This document shows positions 1-9,276 of a DNA stretch of 31,673 nucleotides, piece after piece. This stretch comes from Chara braunii. Its lineage: Eukaryota; Streptophyta; Charophyceae; Charales; Characeae. Position numbers and translations under genes: made by a program. Below the pieces are notes generated by a model. That model had not been told where the DNA came from, did not search any database, and saw only the letters and a list, made by a program, of their open reading frames with translations. Where the stretch lies: positions 57,763 to 89,435 of the forward strand of contig BFEA01000874.1 of NCBI GenBank assembly GCA_003427395.1. Reading direction: 5' to 3'. Positions within the stretch are counted from its first letter, which is position 1. Each line of letters starts with the position of its first letter.

Positions 1-55
<55 letters not shown>
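1..55. repeat. (GA)n microsatellite at the window edge
   Basis: An uninterrupted GA dinucleotide tract runs from the first base of the window, so its true length is unknown. It is the first of about eight GA/CT tracts in the window. Confidence 0.97.
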
Positions 56-57
<2 letters not shown>

Positions 58-147
58 TAGGAATCAGGATAGATACTGTGACCCTGTGCTATTGTCTCAT
101 GCTTCCTGGGCATTACTCCACTAGTTGAGATATAATAATAACAAAGC

Positions 148-150
<3 letters not shown>

Positions 151-231
<81 letters not shown>
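151..231. repeat. Compound (GT)n(GA)n microsatellite
   Basis: About 37 bp of GT are followed by three A and about 40 bp of GA. The same GT-then-GA order recurs at 15.85-16.04 kb and, as CT-then-CA (purine/pyrimidine partner order changed), at 1.70-1.85 kb. Reading frames here translate to Cys-Val and Arg-Glu runs and are not genes. Confidence 0.97.
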
Positions 232-235
<4 letters not shown>

Positions 236-1702
236 ATATTATCCACATTTCAGAATATATTTTTGGTTTGTTAGTCAGTTGCACAGAGGAAGAGAGGAAG
301 GGGATCAGCAGGTTAGCAAAGAAGTTAACGACGGAAAAGTCTTGCTGTGACTGGTGGGTTGCGTCACACACCACCCACTAGCAGCATGAGATCACACTTT
401 GCGTGGATCGGCAGAGTGGATATGGCGAAATCAACGAACTTGACCTTCGAAACGGCTCGCGTTGAGCAGGAGTGAAAGTGAGATGCATCGTACTGTTGCC
501 AAGCAGAGGAGGGAAACTCACTGCAAGCTCAATCAGCCGATTTACGACGTTTGCGAATCGGTTGTAGCCAGGGAGGTGCAGCAGCCTCCAGGTGAATAGA
601 AAAACAGTTCTAGAAGGCTGCGCAGTGCGCACAGAATTTCTCCACCGGAATCAGTGCTTGATTGTGATAGTGGCACGATTTCTGGAAGTAAGGTCTAGTC
701 TTTGGTTCTTCAGTCTAGCGTGTGCCTGACGAGAGCAGAAGCATAGTTCGATGAAGCAGCAGTTAATAAAGACACAAGTCACACAAGGAGAAAAAGATGA
801 AGTAACGGCATCCTCTCCATCACAGGATAGGCTGCAAGCGAAGCAAACAACTGCACAACAGGCTTATCAGAGTTGGGGGTTTAGTGGCTCCAAAAAAAAA
901 AAAAAAGAGAAGTTAAGAGGCCCAAGAGGGTCAGAGGTATCGTGGTATATGCAAAAGGCAGCACCATGGTGAAATATTTTTTTATTCTTTTTTATTATTT
1001 TGGTAATTAATTAGTATGCGCTGTTGTGTCTGGGTCTTTTGTTGTAGTAGTAGTAGTGTCATTGTACGAAACTTCGTCTGTCATCGTAATCGATTAGCGA
1101 AGTACACACTTGCGATTTGTAGTCCCTGTTCGTCAGTAGTTTCTTGTCCTTCCTCGTCGTGACAAGGCATGCGCTTCGTCGGTGGCAAGTTCGACATCCT
1201 CCCAGAAAAGGCGGAATCGAACTCGGGTCTGCTTTTGTGGCAGTGGGATGCTGCACTTCGACTTTGTTGAACGCAAACCTAACCGATGTCTGTCATTTTG
1301 ACTCATTTGCCACCGTCACTAGTTGCTGGTGGCCGCCTGATCAGATTGCCCAGTATCGACAGCTATCGTTTTCTTTTTCTTTTCTTTTCTTTGTTTCTTT
1401 CTCTTTTTTTTTTTTTTTTTTCTTAAATTGTTCCAAACAGGACAGTCCATTCGGTTGGTAATCTGTTTGACTAAGATATATTAGATCATTTCAATTTTTG
1501 TCATACTCGCTCACAATTCAGGTGGATCCTCGAAATAGCGACAAGCTGCATGGCCACTGGAGGGAAAGGCGAAATTTACGGTGTCATGTGTAACTGTTTT
1601 GCTAGTCTGCAAGATTTACACTACTCTGTTTATTTGATATTTGTATGATGCTCCTGTACCCAGAATTCATGACCCGGTGAGTTGATCACCACCACCACCC
1701 CC

Positions 1703-1703
<1 letters not shown>
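232..1703. other. Unassigned sequence, no supported gene
   Basis: Mixed-composition DNA. It contains an A-run at about 891-906 and a pyrimidine-rich stretch at 1368-1422. A 73-codon frame at 751-972 starts with ATG, but its start context is poor, it runs through the A-run as a lysine string, and it resembles no family I know. No RNA gene or mobile element was recognised. Confidence 0.5.
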
Positions 1704-1775
<72 letters not shown>

Positions 1776-1776
1776 N

Positions 1777-1847
<71 letters not shown>
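1704..1847. repeat. Compound (CT)n(CA)n microsatellite with one N
   Basis: CT dinucleotides run to about 1798, then CA to 1847. One ambiguous base at 1776 lies inside the CT tract, suggesting that the assembler could not resolve its length. Confidence 0.97.
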
Positions 1848-1849
<2 letters not shown>

Positions 1850-1976
1850 GTCCGACGAAACAGTCTGTTCGGTACAGTCATGCTTTTTTTGAGTGTATAC
1901 ACACACACATGCACATGTGCGCATGTTCACAAAAAAACACATTTTGGGTGAGGGGGAAACATAAAAAGAAGAATTC

Positions 1977-2041
1977 CCCCCCCCCCCCCCTGTAATATAT
2001 AAGAGGGGGCATATATTTGCTTTTTTTTTTGGGGGGGGGGG
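1977..2041. repeat. Paired homopolymer runs (C then G)
   Basis: A C-run of about 14 (ending near 1990) and a T-run followed by a G-run of about 11 (ending near 2041) bracket an AT-rich core. The C- and G-runs could pair as arms of a weak hairpin, but this may be simple low-complexity sequence. Confidence 0.7.
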
Positions 2042-2240
2042 CCTACAGATCTCCGGTAATTTCCCTGGCGGGTGACTTTATGTCAGAGTACAATGCGAGT
2101 ACTTGCGTTGTACTCTTTTGTCCACGTGTACCTTTTTTTTTTTCTTTTGTACACGAGACATGCCCTGGCTGTTATCACCTCCTCAAATGCTGCCCCCCAT
2201 CTGAAATTCCTCGAAAGAAAAACAAAAAAAAGAAGGGCGT

Positions 2241-2386
2241 AAAGGGAGCTGGACCTTTGTTTTCAAAATCGCACAAACTGATGCTTCTAGATCTATTGAA
2301 TTATAACATAAAGGGAGCTGAACCTTTGTTTTCAAAATCGTCAAAATCACATAAACTGATGCTTCGGGATCTATTGAATTATAACA
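2241..2386. repeat. Tandem duplication, about 69-bp unit, two copies
   Basis: Two adjacent copies begin with AAAGGGAGCT at 2241 and 2310 and end in ATTGAATTATAAC. The second copy carries a short internal duplication of TCAAAATC. Divergence is low. Confidence 0.85.
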
Positions 2387-2482
2387 GCGATGTCGTCAAA
2401 AGTTCAAAACAGACATTCTATTTTTTGAACGAAATTGAAAATCCAAACTGGTGCCAAAATTTGATGAAATTTTGGGTACGGC

Positions 2483-2565
2483 GTTCTGAAAAGGCCCTAT
2501 CCCCTCGATGTATCTGGACTTAGGCAAAGTCCACATACATCCAGGGGGTACAGCATTTTCAGAAC
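2483..2565. repeat. Hairpin-forming inverted repeat, about 39-bp arms
   Basis: The left arm from 2483 (GTTCTGAAAAGG...) pairs with the right arm ending at 2565 (...CATTTTCAGAAC), with a loop of about 5 nt. Roughly 33 of 39 positions are complementary. This could be a small foldback element, a MITE remnant or a small-RNA precursor. Nothing in the sequence decides between them. Confidence 0.7.
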
Positions 2566-3037
2566 TGGTCTATTTTGAGGATTATCCTTGAAGAGCCGGG
2601 GGGCTCCACTGCCGATTTGTGCGAACTTCCCTTTCAGGGAAATCGCCTCACTTCACTCGGTTGTCAGTTCTCCTGCTTTGCCGACGAGCCGTCGATGAAT
2701 CTGCGTTCCTCAAATTGGAGATGCTGTAGCACGGTATCTTTTGCGAAGAATTTCATCAGGGGGTCTGTCGCTTCATTGTCCAATATGAGCCAATCCGATC
2801 GTGTCCTTCCCCCCTTGGATGGCAGAGTCGGTGCACCACCTTTTTTCCGTAATATTCACAAAATCGGTGGGCTGTGGAGCCTCGCTGATTGTTAAGATTG
2901 TCGTCCTGTACTTCCTTCAAACCACCAGTGAGTGTATCTCGCTTTTAAATGTTCCTCAATGGATACAATGTTCTGGGTCGGTGGACCCGTTTTCCAGCAG
3001 GTGCTGCTCTCCACCAATAGATGGAGCACGGTTCCGG
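2566..3037. other. Unassigned sequence
   Basis: No gene, RNA or complete element was recognised. A CAAACCACCAGTGA string near 2918 resembles the palindromic repeat motif at 3263 and 23.1-23.5 kb, so it may be the edge of that repeat family. Confidence 0.45.

Positions 3038-3116
<79 letters not shown>
3038..3116. repeat. Long poly(A) run, about 79 nt
   Basis: A pure A homopolymer. It could be the tail of a retroposed sequence on the plus strand, but the bases to its left do not match any family I can name and no flanking target-site duplication was found. Homopolymer length in assemblies is unreliable. Confidence 0.9.
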
Positions 3117-3117
<1 letters not shown>

Positions 3118-3262
3118 AGTATATGGCCCCAGCCAAGTTGAGGTTTGCGATTGAGTCTCTCTGAAAAAAATGGAGGCTCAGGGCAACCGGACAAAAATGG
3201 CTGGTGCTGCTAAAACGAGCTGGGAAGCCACGTTGTGCGAAAAACAAAAAAAGGGCTCGGAT

Positions 3263-3289
3263 GTACTGGTGGTTTAAACCCACCAGTAC
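3263..3289. repeat. Palindromic repeat motif centred on TTTAAACC
   Basis: GTACTGGTGG, then TTTAAACC, then CACCAGTAC reads almost the same on both strands. Close relatives occur at about 21550, 21850, 23153-23176, 23233-23247, 23265-23295 and 23464-23482. This indicates a dispersed repeat whose ends, or centre, carry this palindrome. Confidence 0.75.
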
Positions 3290-3717
3290 CTCACCCACGC
3301 ATCGGGCTGGGGCACCTCACTGTGACTTCCGGAGGCCTGCGACGCGACAACAACCGTGCGCGAAGTTTGTCAACTGTGTGGCCTGACCCCAAAAGATGCA
3401 GGGCTGTTAACAAGCCGCAATCTTTGAACAATGGCTGGGAAGGGTACCAGTAGTATATGGATGGGCACCTGGGCCGTGGGCGAGTGACACCTTGAAATTT
3501 GGAAGTGCTAAGAAACGAGAATGCGACCGCAATCAAAATTTATCAATGGCAGGTCCAGTGTTCGACGTTTCGGCCTCAATTTTTTGCGGCGACAAGTTTC
3601 GAACTGCAAGGCTGGGGCTGTGTACTAGTGGTTTAAGAAAGCGAAACTCCCCGAAGGAAGTCAGTGGAGCATAAGCCATATATTCGTCGTTGCTCTCGTC
3701 TCCTACACACTTTGGCA

Positions 3718-3771
3718 TCGTATCTGGACGTAAGTGCAGTCAGAATCGTATCTGGACGTAATTGCAGGCAG
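3718..3771. repeat. Tandem duplication, 28-bp unit
   Basis: Two adjacent copies begin TCGTATCTGGACGTAA at 3718 and 3746. They differ at a few positions. Confidence 0.85.
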
Positions 3772-3898
3772 ATGCAACCAGGAAAGCCCTTGTGCGAGTA
3801 TGCCCTCAGATTTTGCCGAGATACGAAGTGTTTTAGCAGCCCGTCATTTTGAAAAGCAAGCACCCTCGACGCGCCAACTGTAACCAGGGAGGTTCTTC

Positions 3899-4200
3899 CA
3901 AAAGACACAGATTTGAGTTGTTCGCCCTCCTCAGTTTCTCCGGCTGATCTGTAATGTTGTTTTGTCTTTTTCTGGCTCTTCCGAGGACATTGACACACTA
4001 CTCTCAAAATGTGAAAAATGAGAATGAACTTTCCTCTAGAACATGACCAGATGCACCCGCCACATTTTTGTCTTTTTCACAATTCTCGAGTGGTGTGGTG
4101 AGGCCTCAAAAGACAAAATTGAGTTGTTCCCCCTCGGCACTTGCTCATGCTGATCTGTAAGGATTCTTTGTCTTTTCTTCCCTTAAAAAAAGGAAATTGA
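3899..4200. repeat. Diverged direct repeat pair
   Basis: Segments starting near 3899 and 4106 share the order AAAAGACA, TTGAGTTGTTC, CCCTC, GCTGATCTGTAA, TTTGTCTTTT and ACATTGAC/AAATTGACC. Each is about 90 bp and they are strongly diverged. The second copy runs directly into the eroded U6-like sequence at 4199. Confidence 0.6.
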
Positions 4201-4260
4201 CCATTTTCGATTTATGTCTGTCATCCACATGCACCACCCATGCTTATCGTCTCTGCAGCG
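4199..4260 (-). pseudogene. Eroded U6 snRNA-derived fragment
   Basis: The reverse complement follows the 3' two thirds of U6 snRNA: CGxTxCAGAGA-CGAT-AGCATGGG, then a shortened CTGCGCAAGGATGAC segment, then GACA-ATAAATCGA-AAATGGTC. Several substitutions and small deletions are present and the 5' stem is absent. It cannot encode a functional U6. It is the most degraded of the U6-like loci that are still alignable by eye. Confidence 0.65.
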
Positions 4261-4602
4261 CTTTTATTTTTATTTTTTTTCCCCTCTGTGTATTGTTTCG
4301 TATGCTCTCTCTTCACCAAGTAGTAGAAAGGCAGTGTTGACTGCTTAGCGAGAAGAGAGCAGGGTTTGGTGGGTTAGTGAGGGCATACTGACACTAGAAC
4401 TTCCTGGGTTTACAAAAGGCTAGTGACAAATTGACAAATTTTAGTGTGAGCATGCTCTCAATGTGCATGTATCGTTTCTCATCTTTTTTATTTTTGGGGG
4501 GGGGGGTGATGTTGGTTGTATGCATGTATCTGTCAGCAGGGGGAGATAGGAGCAGCTTTGTTGTAGAGCATACTGACATAGGACTTCTTGTGAGTATGCT
4601 CT

Positions 4603-4693
4603 GGATGGAATTGTGGTCAGGTACATCAGGGTGATGGTAGAATTACGGTCAGGTACACCCAGGTGATGGTAGAATTATGGTCAAGTACATCTA
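4603..4693. repeat. Minisatellite, 32-bp unit, three copies
   Basis: Units GGTGATGGTAGAATTA(C/T)GG, each followed by TCAGGTACA..., begin near 4603 (partial), 4630 and 4662. Upstream, the phrase GCATACTGACA...GGACTTC occurs twice, at about 4383 and 4569, so the locus has been duplicated on more than one scale. Confidence 0.85.
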
Positions 4694-5805
4694 GTTAAGT
4701 GTTAGAGATAGTATGCACATAGTTTGTTTTCCAGGTGTATTGTAGCTGAGGATGGTTTCCATCCTGCCAGTGATTATTGTTATTTTTCTCTCGTGTTGCT
4801 TTTGCCGTCTATGCCTACTTTCGTTTTGATGGGCGGAACTGGTCATGGCTGCTGGGCACCATCTAGAGTCTCTCGACTGTGATGAGGCCTCCTGGCTTTT
4901 TTCTTACCTAATGAACATTTGTTGCTTGCTGGTAATATAAGCAACCGGACTGTCACCCCCAAAAAAGAGGGCTCTCAAAAAAAAAAAAAAAAAAGTCACT
5001 TTTTGGGACCTAGTGGAGTTTGTGCCAAGTAGTACTCGTTTTTTGAACTTTTTTCGAAAATAAAAAATTTACGGATATGTCCGTATAGGATTGTGCTTTT
5101 TCGAATTGGCACTCAAATCGCGTTACGGTCAACTGGTAACAGCACGTACCCAGGATTGTGGCACCCAGCGATGAGTCGATGACAAAGTTGGTAAGGCCCC
5201 CATAATCCAATGCTGGAAGGATGGTCGTTGACTTTTCATGACACATAGGGCCTCAAGTTCCCCTGACATATACAATTTCCGTAATGCCATATTGCAATTG
5301 TCCGATCACCATATTCTTTAAAATCAAAAAATGTTTCGCCACTAACACCTGTGCTTGCATGAAAACCACAGACTAACAAACACCTTTTCCGCACACAGCC
5401 ACACATTTCACCAACTACAAATTCCACAAATTCACAAAGCTACAGTCATACAATCTATTATGCTTCTTGCATGTGATAATCAATAATTCCCCAACATTGA
5501 AAAGCAATGAAAGTTCATGACAACGTCAATGATCCTCATGATGAACCTGTAAGCGAGCTATAAATCACCTACGGTGTACTCACACACTTGTAAAGCATTC
5601 TTAACACCCATTGCACACTTACCTCACATACACTATCCAAGGCTATTAGTGCAGACGATAGTCACCTGATTTTGCATCTGATGATACCCTCTGGCTTACG
5701 AAAGACGTTACATTTTGAACGATGAACGGTATGACAACATGATACACTCAACTTCAAGTACTACTCACCTCACCCAATCTTACACAACCATTCTACAACT
5801 CAATG
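4694..5805. other. AT-rich unassigned sequence
   Basis: No confident feature was found. Minus-strand frames at 5010-5246 and 5236-5427 are short and lack recognised motifs. This stretch could contain the eroded 3' end of the Helitron to its right, but no motif demonstrates it. Confidence 0.4.
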
Positions 5806-5903
5806 CAGGATAACAGCAGGAAACGGCTGCTAATACCCCATAAGTTGAGGAGTAAAAGGAGGAATCCGCCCTAGGAGAGACTTGGGTCTGATTAGCTAGT
5901 TGT
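5806..5903 (+). pseudogene. Plastid-type 16S rRNA fragment inserted in nuclear DNA
   Basis: About 98 bp match the helix 8-11 region of small-subunit rRNA in order: AACAGCAGGAAACGGCTGCT, AATACCCCATA, GAGGAGTAAAAGGAGGAATC, CGCCC and GTCTGATTAGCTAGTTG. The GGAGGAATCCGCCC wording is typical of plastid 16S, as is AGGAGCAAAAGGAGG. Substitutions relative to the plastid consensus, for example in the segment before GTCTGATTAG, show that it has drifted. Flanks are unrelated AT-rich DNA, so this is a small nuclear insertion of plastid DNA (NUPT) and not an rRNA gene. A bacterial origin is less likely given the host context. Confidence 0.85.
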
Positions 5904-6229
5904 TTGTACACAACATTCTTAGTCTGCCCAATCCGTCAGGAAGGAAGTTACAAATGTCATTTGGATGGCGGACAAGCAAAAAACCAACTTACAATTACTC
6001 GTACCCAAAGAAATATTAATTTTATTAGTTCAGAGACTGTCTTATGCGTACATATCTCAACCGACAATTGAATATCATCTGGATATGCAAGATGATTAAC
6101 CTCATGTTTTCTGTCAACTTGCAACACTAACTTGACAAATGCGATAGTTTAACATTGTTGCTTCCTTATAGAACCTGCATATACTCTCACAACTTATGTA
6201 GAAAAAAACATTGTCAAAAAGGAAAAGAT

Positions 6230-6960
6230 GTCATGCATCGATCTATTGAGCCCTATTACCAATTTTAACAACAACAACATTTGCTTGAAATCCTCAACGA
6301 GGATAATGTTATTGCCTTCAAAAGACACATCGGAGTCACAAATGTTTTGCGAAGTCAAATCCATTACCTCTCAGTTCCCACAAGAGTATGAAAAAACACA
6401 CATAGAGGCCTCCTATCCAAAAGCGCGTTCATAATATCATATATCAAAACCTTATGCGATGGACACAACCGAGGCACATTTGCAACCGAAATTCTATCCA
6501 ACTCACTTTGATCATACGTCAACTCCTCGTTTATCATTTTCGGAAGGCCATAAAAAAAAATGTTGATTGTGAAGTTGAACTGCGGTATGCTGAGCAGATA
6601 TGTTAGAACCCAACTGAAGCAAAGTGAGTTTTTATTTCCCTCAATTCAACGCCAATATAAAAAAGGGCAAATATGTGTAAAAATGTTGCAGGGATATTAC
6701 TATTCTTAGCTCTTCTAACATACGGTTAGCATACTTCTACAACAATGAAAAATATGCATAAGCAAAGAGCAGAGCAAGTAAGTGCCTAATATGATTTAGC
6801 ATATAGTTTTCAACGACAACTTGCATACTCTTATCGAACTCGTACTCACCATCTAGCAATCTAAACCTCTTTGTAAGATTCATACACAACACCACCAACG
6901 ATTCTCGAGTAGACAAACCACATCATACCTCTAAATATTTTGTGATATAGAAGTATCCAT
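6230..6960 (-). pseudogene. Helitron helicase domain remnants
   Basis: Downstream of the Rep domain on the minus strand are GVVYESYKEV and LLDGEYEFDKSMQVVVENYM. These correspond to the YPTFKEAC-type and LGLLDDDxEW-type motifs before the helicase. Next come LRHLLALLFAY-like residues, then INEELTYDQSELDRISV, NVPRLCPSHKVLIYDIM, and NALLDRRPLCVFFHTLVGTER, followed by a stop. At that point the family has the Walker A GPGGTGKT; here it reads HTLVGTER and is destroyed. EDFKQMLLLLKLVIGLNR (6330-6235) corresponds to the GGDFRQ(V/M)LPVV...GNRAQ motif. Frame changes separate these pieces. Confidence 0.8.
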
Positions 6961-7094
6961 AAAGTAGTAAACATCACCTTCATTTATATAAAACTTCGTC
7001 AACCTCAACAATTCCACGAGTGGACCTTTCCTACCATTATTTCCCTTTTGAGTTTCAATCAGTTCAACATACAATGGCGGAATCTCCGCATCAT

Positions 7095-8068
7095 TCTTTT
7101 CAGTTCGGCGTTCAATTTAATCCAAGTAGTCAACTTGGAAGTCTTTGGATCCTGCGTACCAATGACTTCCTCATCCCCGATCCAAAAACAGATTGTTTGT
7201 TCTGCTTCCAAATAAACCGGTAAACTCTCAATGACCGACCACTATTCACTAATCGACAATTCAAAATTACACCACCATACCTTATTCGCACTTATAAACC
7301 TCACATCACGATATTGGTTGATTTCATTTAAATGTTTTTCTTTATTGCTCAACTCAACAATTATTGCCCTATTCGATCCCTTCTTATATTTGTACAAATA
7401 TTTGCATGCCAAAATATTCGCACAATGCTCCATATTAATCTTTGAGTCAAATCACAAAAACAAATACACATTATATGGAATTACACTCGCATTATCATAC
7501 GTAAAACCTTCCTTACATAGTGGGCATCCGCCTTCATCTGAACTTCGACACTTGTATGACGGATAACCTTTCTCGCTCGAAAACGTTGTACGACGACAAA
7601 ATATTATAAGGAAAAAAATTGTACACCGAAAATCAGTCGTGCACATCGTCGTCTATTTTATTCATGACCACAAATATTGTATATCATCAATTTCAGTACC
7701 TTGTCTCGCAACAGGCCCTCCATATGATTTTATCTAGCCGATTGCTATCATACACCTTCTCACTCTTCGCAAGTATCACGACGATACGAGCATGAGGTAG
7801 ACCCCGCTTTGAAACTTTTATTGTTGAAAACAATTGCACTAACCCTTCAAAATACATGCTTGTTTTTTATTTCAGGCACATAAAAGCGTTATACGACCCT
7901 ACTCTCCCACGTAGATGAAAAACATAAAACTCATGTGGTGTTATATGCTCCGGGTTTCCTAATGAAAGGAATTGACTCTTATCCCGACTACCCTCCCCAT
8001 ACGCAAATAGAAGAACATGATGCAAGGGGGTCATATGCACGATTCTCATCCCGTACAATCTCTGCAGC
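7095..8068 (-). pseudogene. Helitron N-terminal and Rep (HUH) domain, disabled
   Basis: The first block (about 8068-7867) includes LLFAYGEGSRDK and ITPHEFYVFHLRGR, matching the LLFPYGEDG...ITxREYYxYRLQxR pattern of Helitron proteins. It is followed near 7811-7786 by KRGLPHARIVVIL, the Rep HUH site. Families have PHAH(I/L); here the second His is Arg, so catalysis should be lost. Then come GCPLCKEGF (7585 region), IPYNVYLFL, an in-frame TGA at 7452-7454 where Trp is expected, LACKYLYKYKKGSNRA (the tyrosine motif), and LNEINQYRDVRFISANKVWW. A second stop follows near 7242, then LPVYLEAEQTICFWIGDEEV and SKLTTWIKLNAE. The order and spacing match the Helitron Rep-to-linker architecture. Confidence 0.85.
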
Positions 8069-8082
8069 ACATTGATGCAAAA

Positions 8083-8084
<2 letters not shown>

Positions 8085-8128
<44 letters not shown>
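8085..8128. repeat. (GA)n microsatellite truncating the Helitron
   Basis: A pure GA tract immediately upstream, in Helitron reading direction, of the N-terminal Helitron block. The rest of the Helitron N-terminus is not visible beyond it. Confidence 0.97.
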
Positions 8129-8264
8129 ACTTCCTTTGGGTCTTCGATGTAGATGTAGAGATCCACAAGTGAGGTTTGATATATCGGATCTGATGTGCGG
8201 TCAGATACAAAATAGGCAAAAATCGTATATGGACGGGGAGCCAAGGAATGGAGAATGGGAGAGT

Positions 8265-8267
<3 letters not shown>

Positions 8268-8331
<64 letters not shown>
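8268..8331. repeat. (GA)n microsatellite
   Basis: A pure GA tract of about 64 bp. It is the second of four within 900 bp. Confidence 0.97.
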
Positions 8332-8333
<2 letters not shown>

Positions 8334-8541
8334 GTCGTGGAGAAAGGTGCAGAGTGGTTAAAGGCATTGGTTAGTTAGATAAAGGTCAACGACCTTTCAA
8401 TGTTGGTCCTTGCCAGGAAAAATCTAGAACAGTCTAGATAGTCAGTTTAGAGTTATAGTCAACTTACAAACACGTGTGGTATTATCAAGTCTAGGCGCTT
8501 GGCCGGTTTACCACATATAGCAGGGGGGAATTCCGATTGGT

Positions 8542-8544
<3 letters not shown>

Positions 8545-8601
<57 letters not shown>
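8545..8601. repeat. (GA)n microsatellite
   Basis: A pure GA tract of about 57 bp, with unrelated unique flanks. Confidence 0.97.
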
Positions 8602-8603
<2 letters not shown>

Positions 8604-8770
8604 CACCGCATCAGCCTTGGATGTACTGAACCGCAAGAAAGGTTCAATACATTGGAAAATAATATCATTATCTTTATTTACCTTTTTCTTACAAATAGAT
8701 CGGGCCTAAAATGCAGTTACATACTATAAACCTGGAAGGTGTGAATGGAGTGGAAGGCAAGGCAAGGCAT

Positions 8771-8786
8771 GAAGAGAGAGAGAGAG

Positions 8787-8867
<81 letters not shown>

Positions 8868-8939
8868 NGAGAGAGACAGAATCGCCATCAGGTAGTGCAT
8901 GCTCTGTCTCTTATACACATCTAGATGTGTATAAGAGAC

Positions 8940-8987
<48 letters not shown>
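8771..8987. repeat. (GA)n tract interrupted by an N and an adapter
   Basis: GA repeat with an A-run near 8787-8795, an ambiguous base at 8868, a 35-bp non-GA segment (8871-8903) that is also found at 19587-19622, and a 38-bp library adapter (8904-8941). GA then resumes to about 8987. The assembled order in this interval is not trustworthy. Confidence 0.95.
8904..8941. other. Nextera mate-pair junction adapter (artefact)
   Basis: A perfect 38-bp palindrome: the 19-nt transposase mosaic end CTGTCTCTTATACACATCT joined to its reverse complement AGATGTGTATAAGAGACAG. This is the circularisation junction of transposase-based mate-pair libraries. In one frame it translates to VSYTHLDVYKRQ, a string known to contaminate protein databases. 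It is not biological sequence. It implies that the bases on its two sides come from opposite ends of one library fragment, kilobases apart in the genome. Confidence 0.98.
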
Positions 8988-8990
<3 letters not shown>

Positions 8991-9276
8991 ATGTCCATAT
9001 TGTCAGGGCGATGGTGGTTGGGGGTGAGGGCTTCAACTACCCCGATATCTATCTAGTCAACTACATACCGGGTCCAAAATAGAGCTTGGAGAACCTCCTA
9101 TCGAATACAATCCTCCCTACCCATCCCTCTTTCTACTGTCTTTTTCCTGCCAAAAAATGATCAAGCATCTAGGTCTTAACCAAGCGGCAAAAAGTCGGTT
9201 GGCCACCACTAACCTATATTTGGTAATTTCTATAAAACATTTTTCCGTGGCCCTATGCAATTTGCCTGCCCAGCCA
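8988..9276. other. Unassigned sequence
   Basis: No gene or repeat family was recognised between the adapter-bearing microsatellite and the 478-bp tandem duplication. Confidence 0.5.

Larger units (their letters stand above)
6000..8080 (-). mobile_element. Decayed autonomous Helitron (Rep/helicase gene)
   Basis: Reading the minus strand from 8080 down to about 6000 gives a collinear series of Helitron transposase landmarks, in several frames broken by stops and indels. They are an N-terminal Helitron-like block, a Rep (HUH/Y2) domain, a post-Rep linker, and a SF1/PIF1-type helicase. The right edge is truncated by a GA microsatellite at 8085. Helitron termini (5' TC, 3' hairpin plus CTRR) were not identified. 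The locus is more AT-rich than its surroundings. The element cannot move by itself. It lies about 100 bp from the plastid 16S fragment. Confidence 0.85.

Noticed and set aside
151-381. Frames of Arg-Glu, Cys-Val, Ser-Leu and Thr-His repeats at all GA/GT tracts
   Set aside because: They are direct translations of dinucleotide repeats, open on both strands, with no flanking protein features.
751-972. 73-codon frame MKQQLIKTQVTQ...
   Set aside because: Poor start context, a lysine run from an A-homopolymer, no homologue recognised and no splice or promoter signals.
1205-1230. tRNA T-arm-like string (GGAATCGAACTCGGG, minus strand)
   Set aside because: The T-stem does not pair, and no acceptor, D or anticodon arm can be found at the correct spacing.
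3038-3116. Poly(A) run as the tail of a processed pseudogene
   Set aside because: The adjacent upstream sequence has no recognisable transcript-like ORF and no target-site duplication was found on either side.
5010-5427. Minus-strand frames as the Helitron helicase C-terminus
   Set aside because: Position would fit, but no helicase motif (for example GLVNGTR-type or LTVHKSQG-type) is readable.
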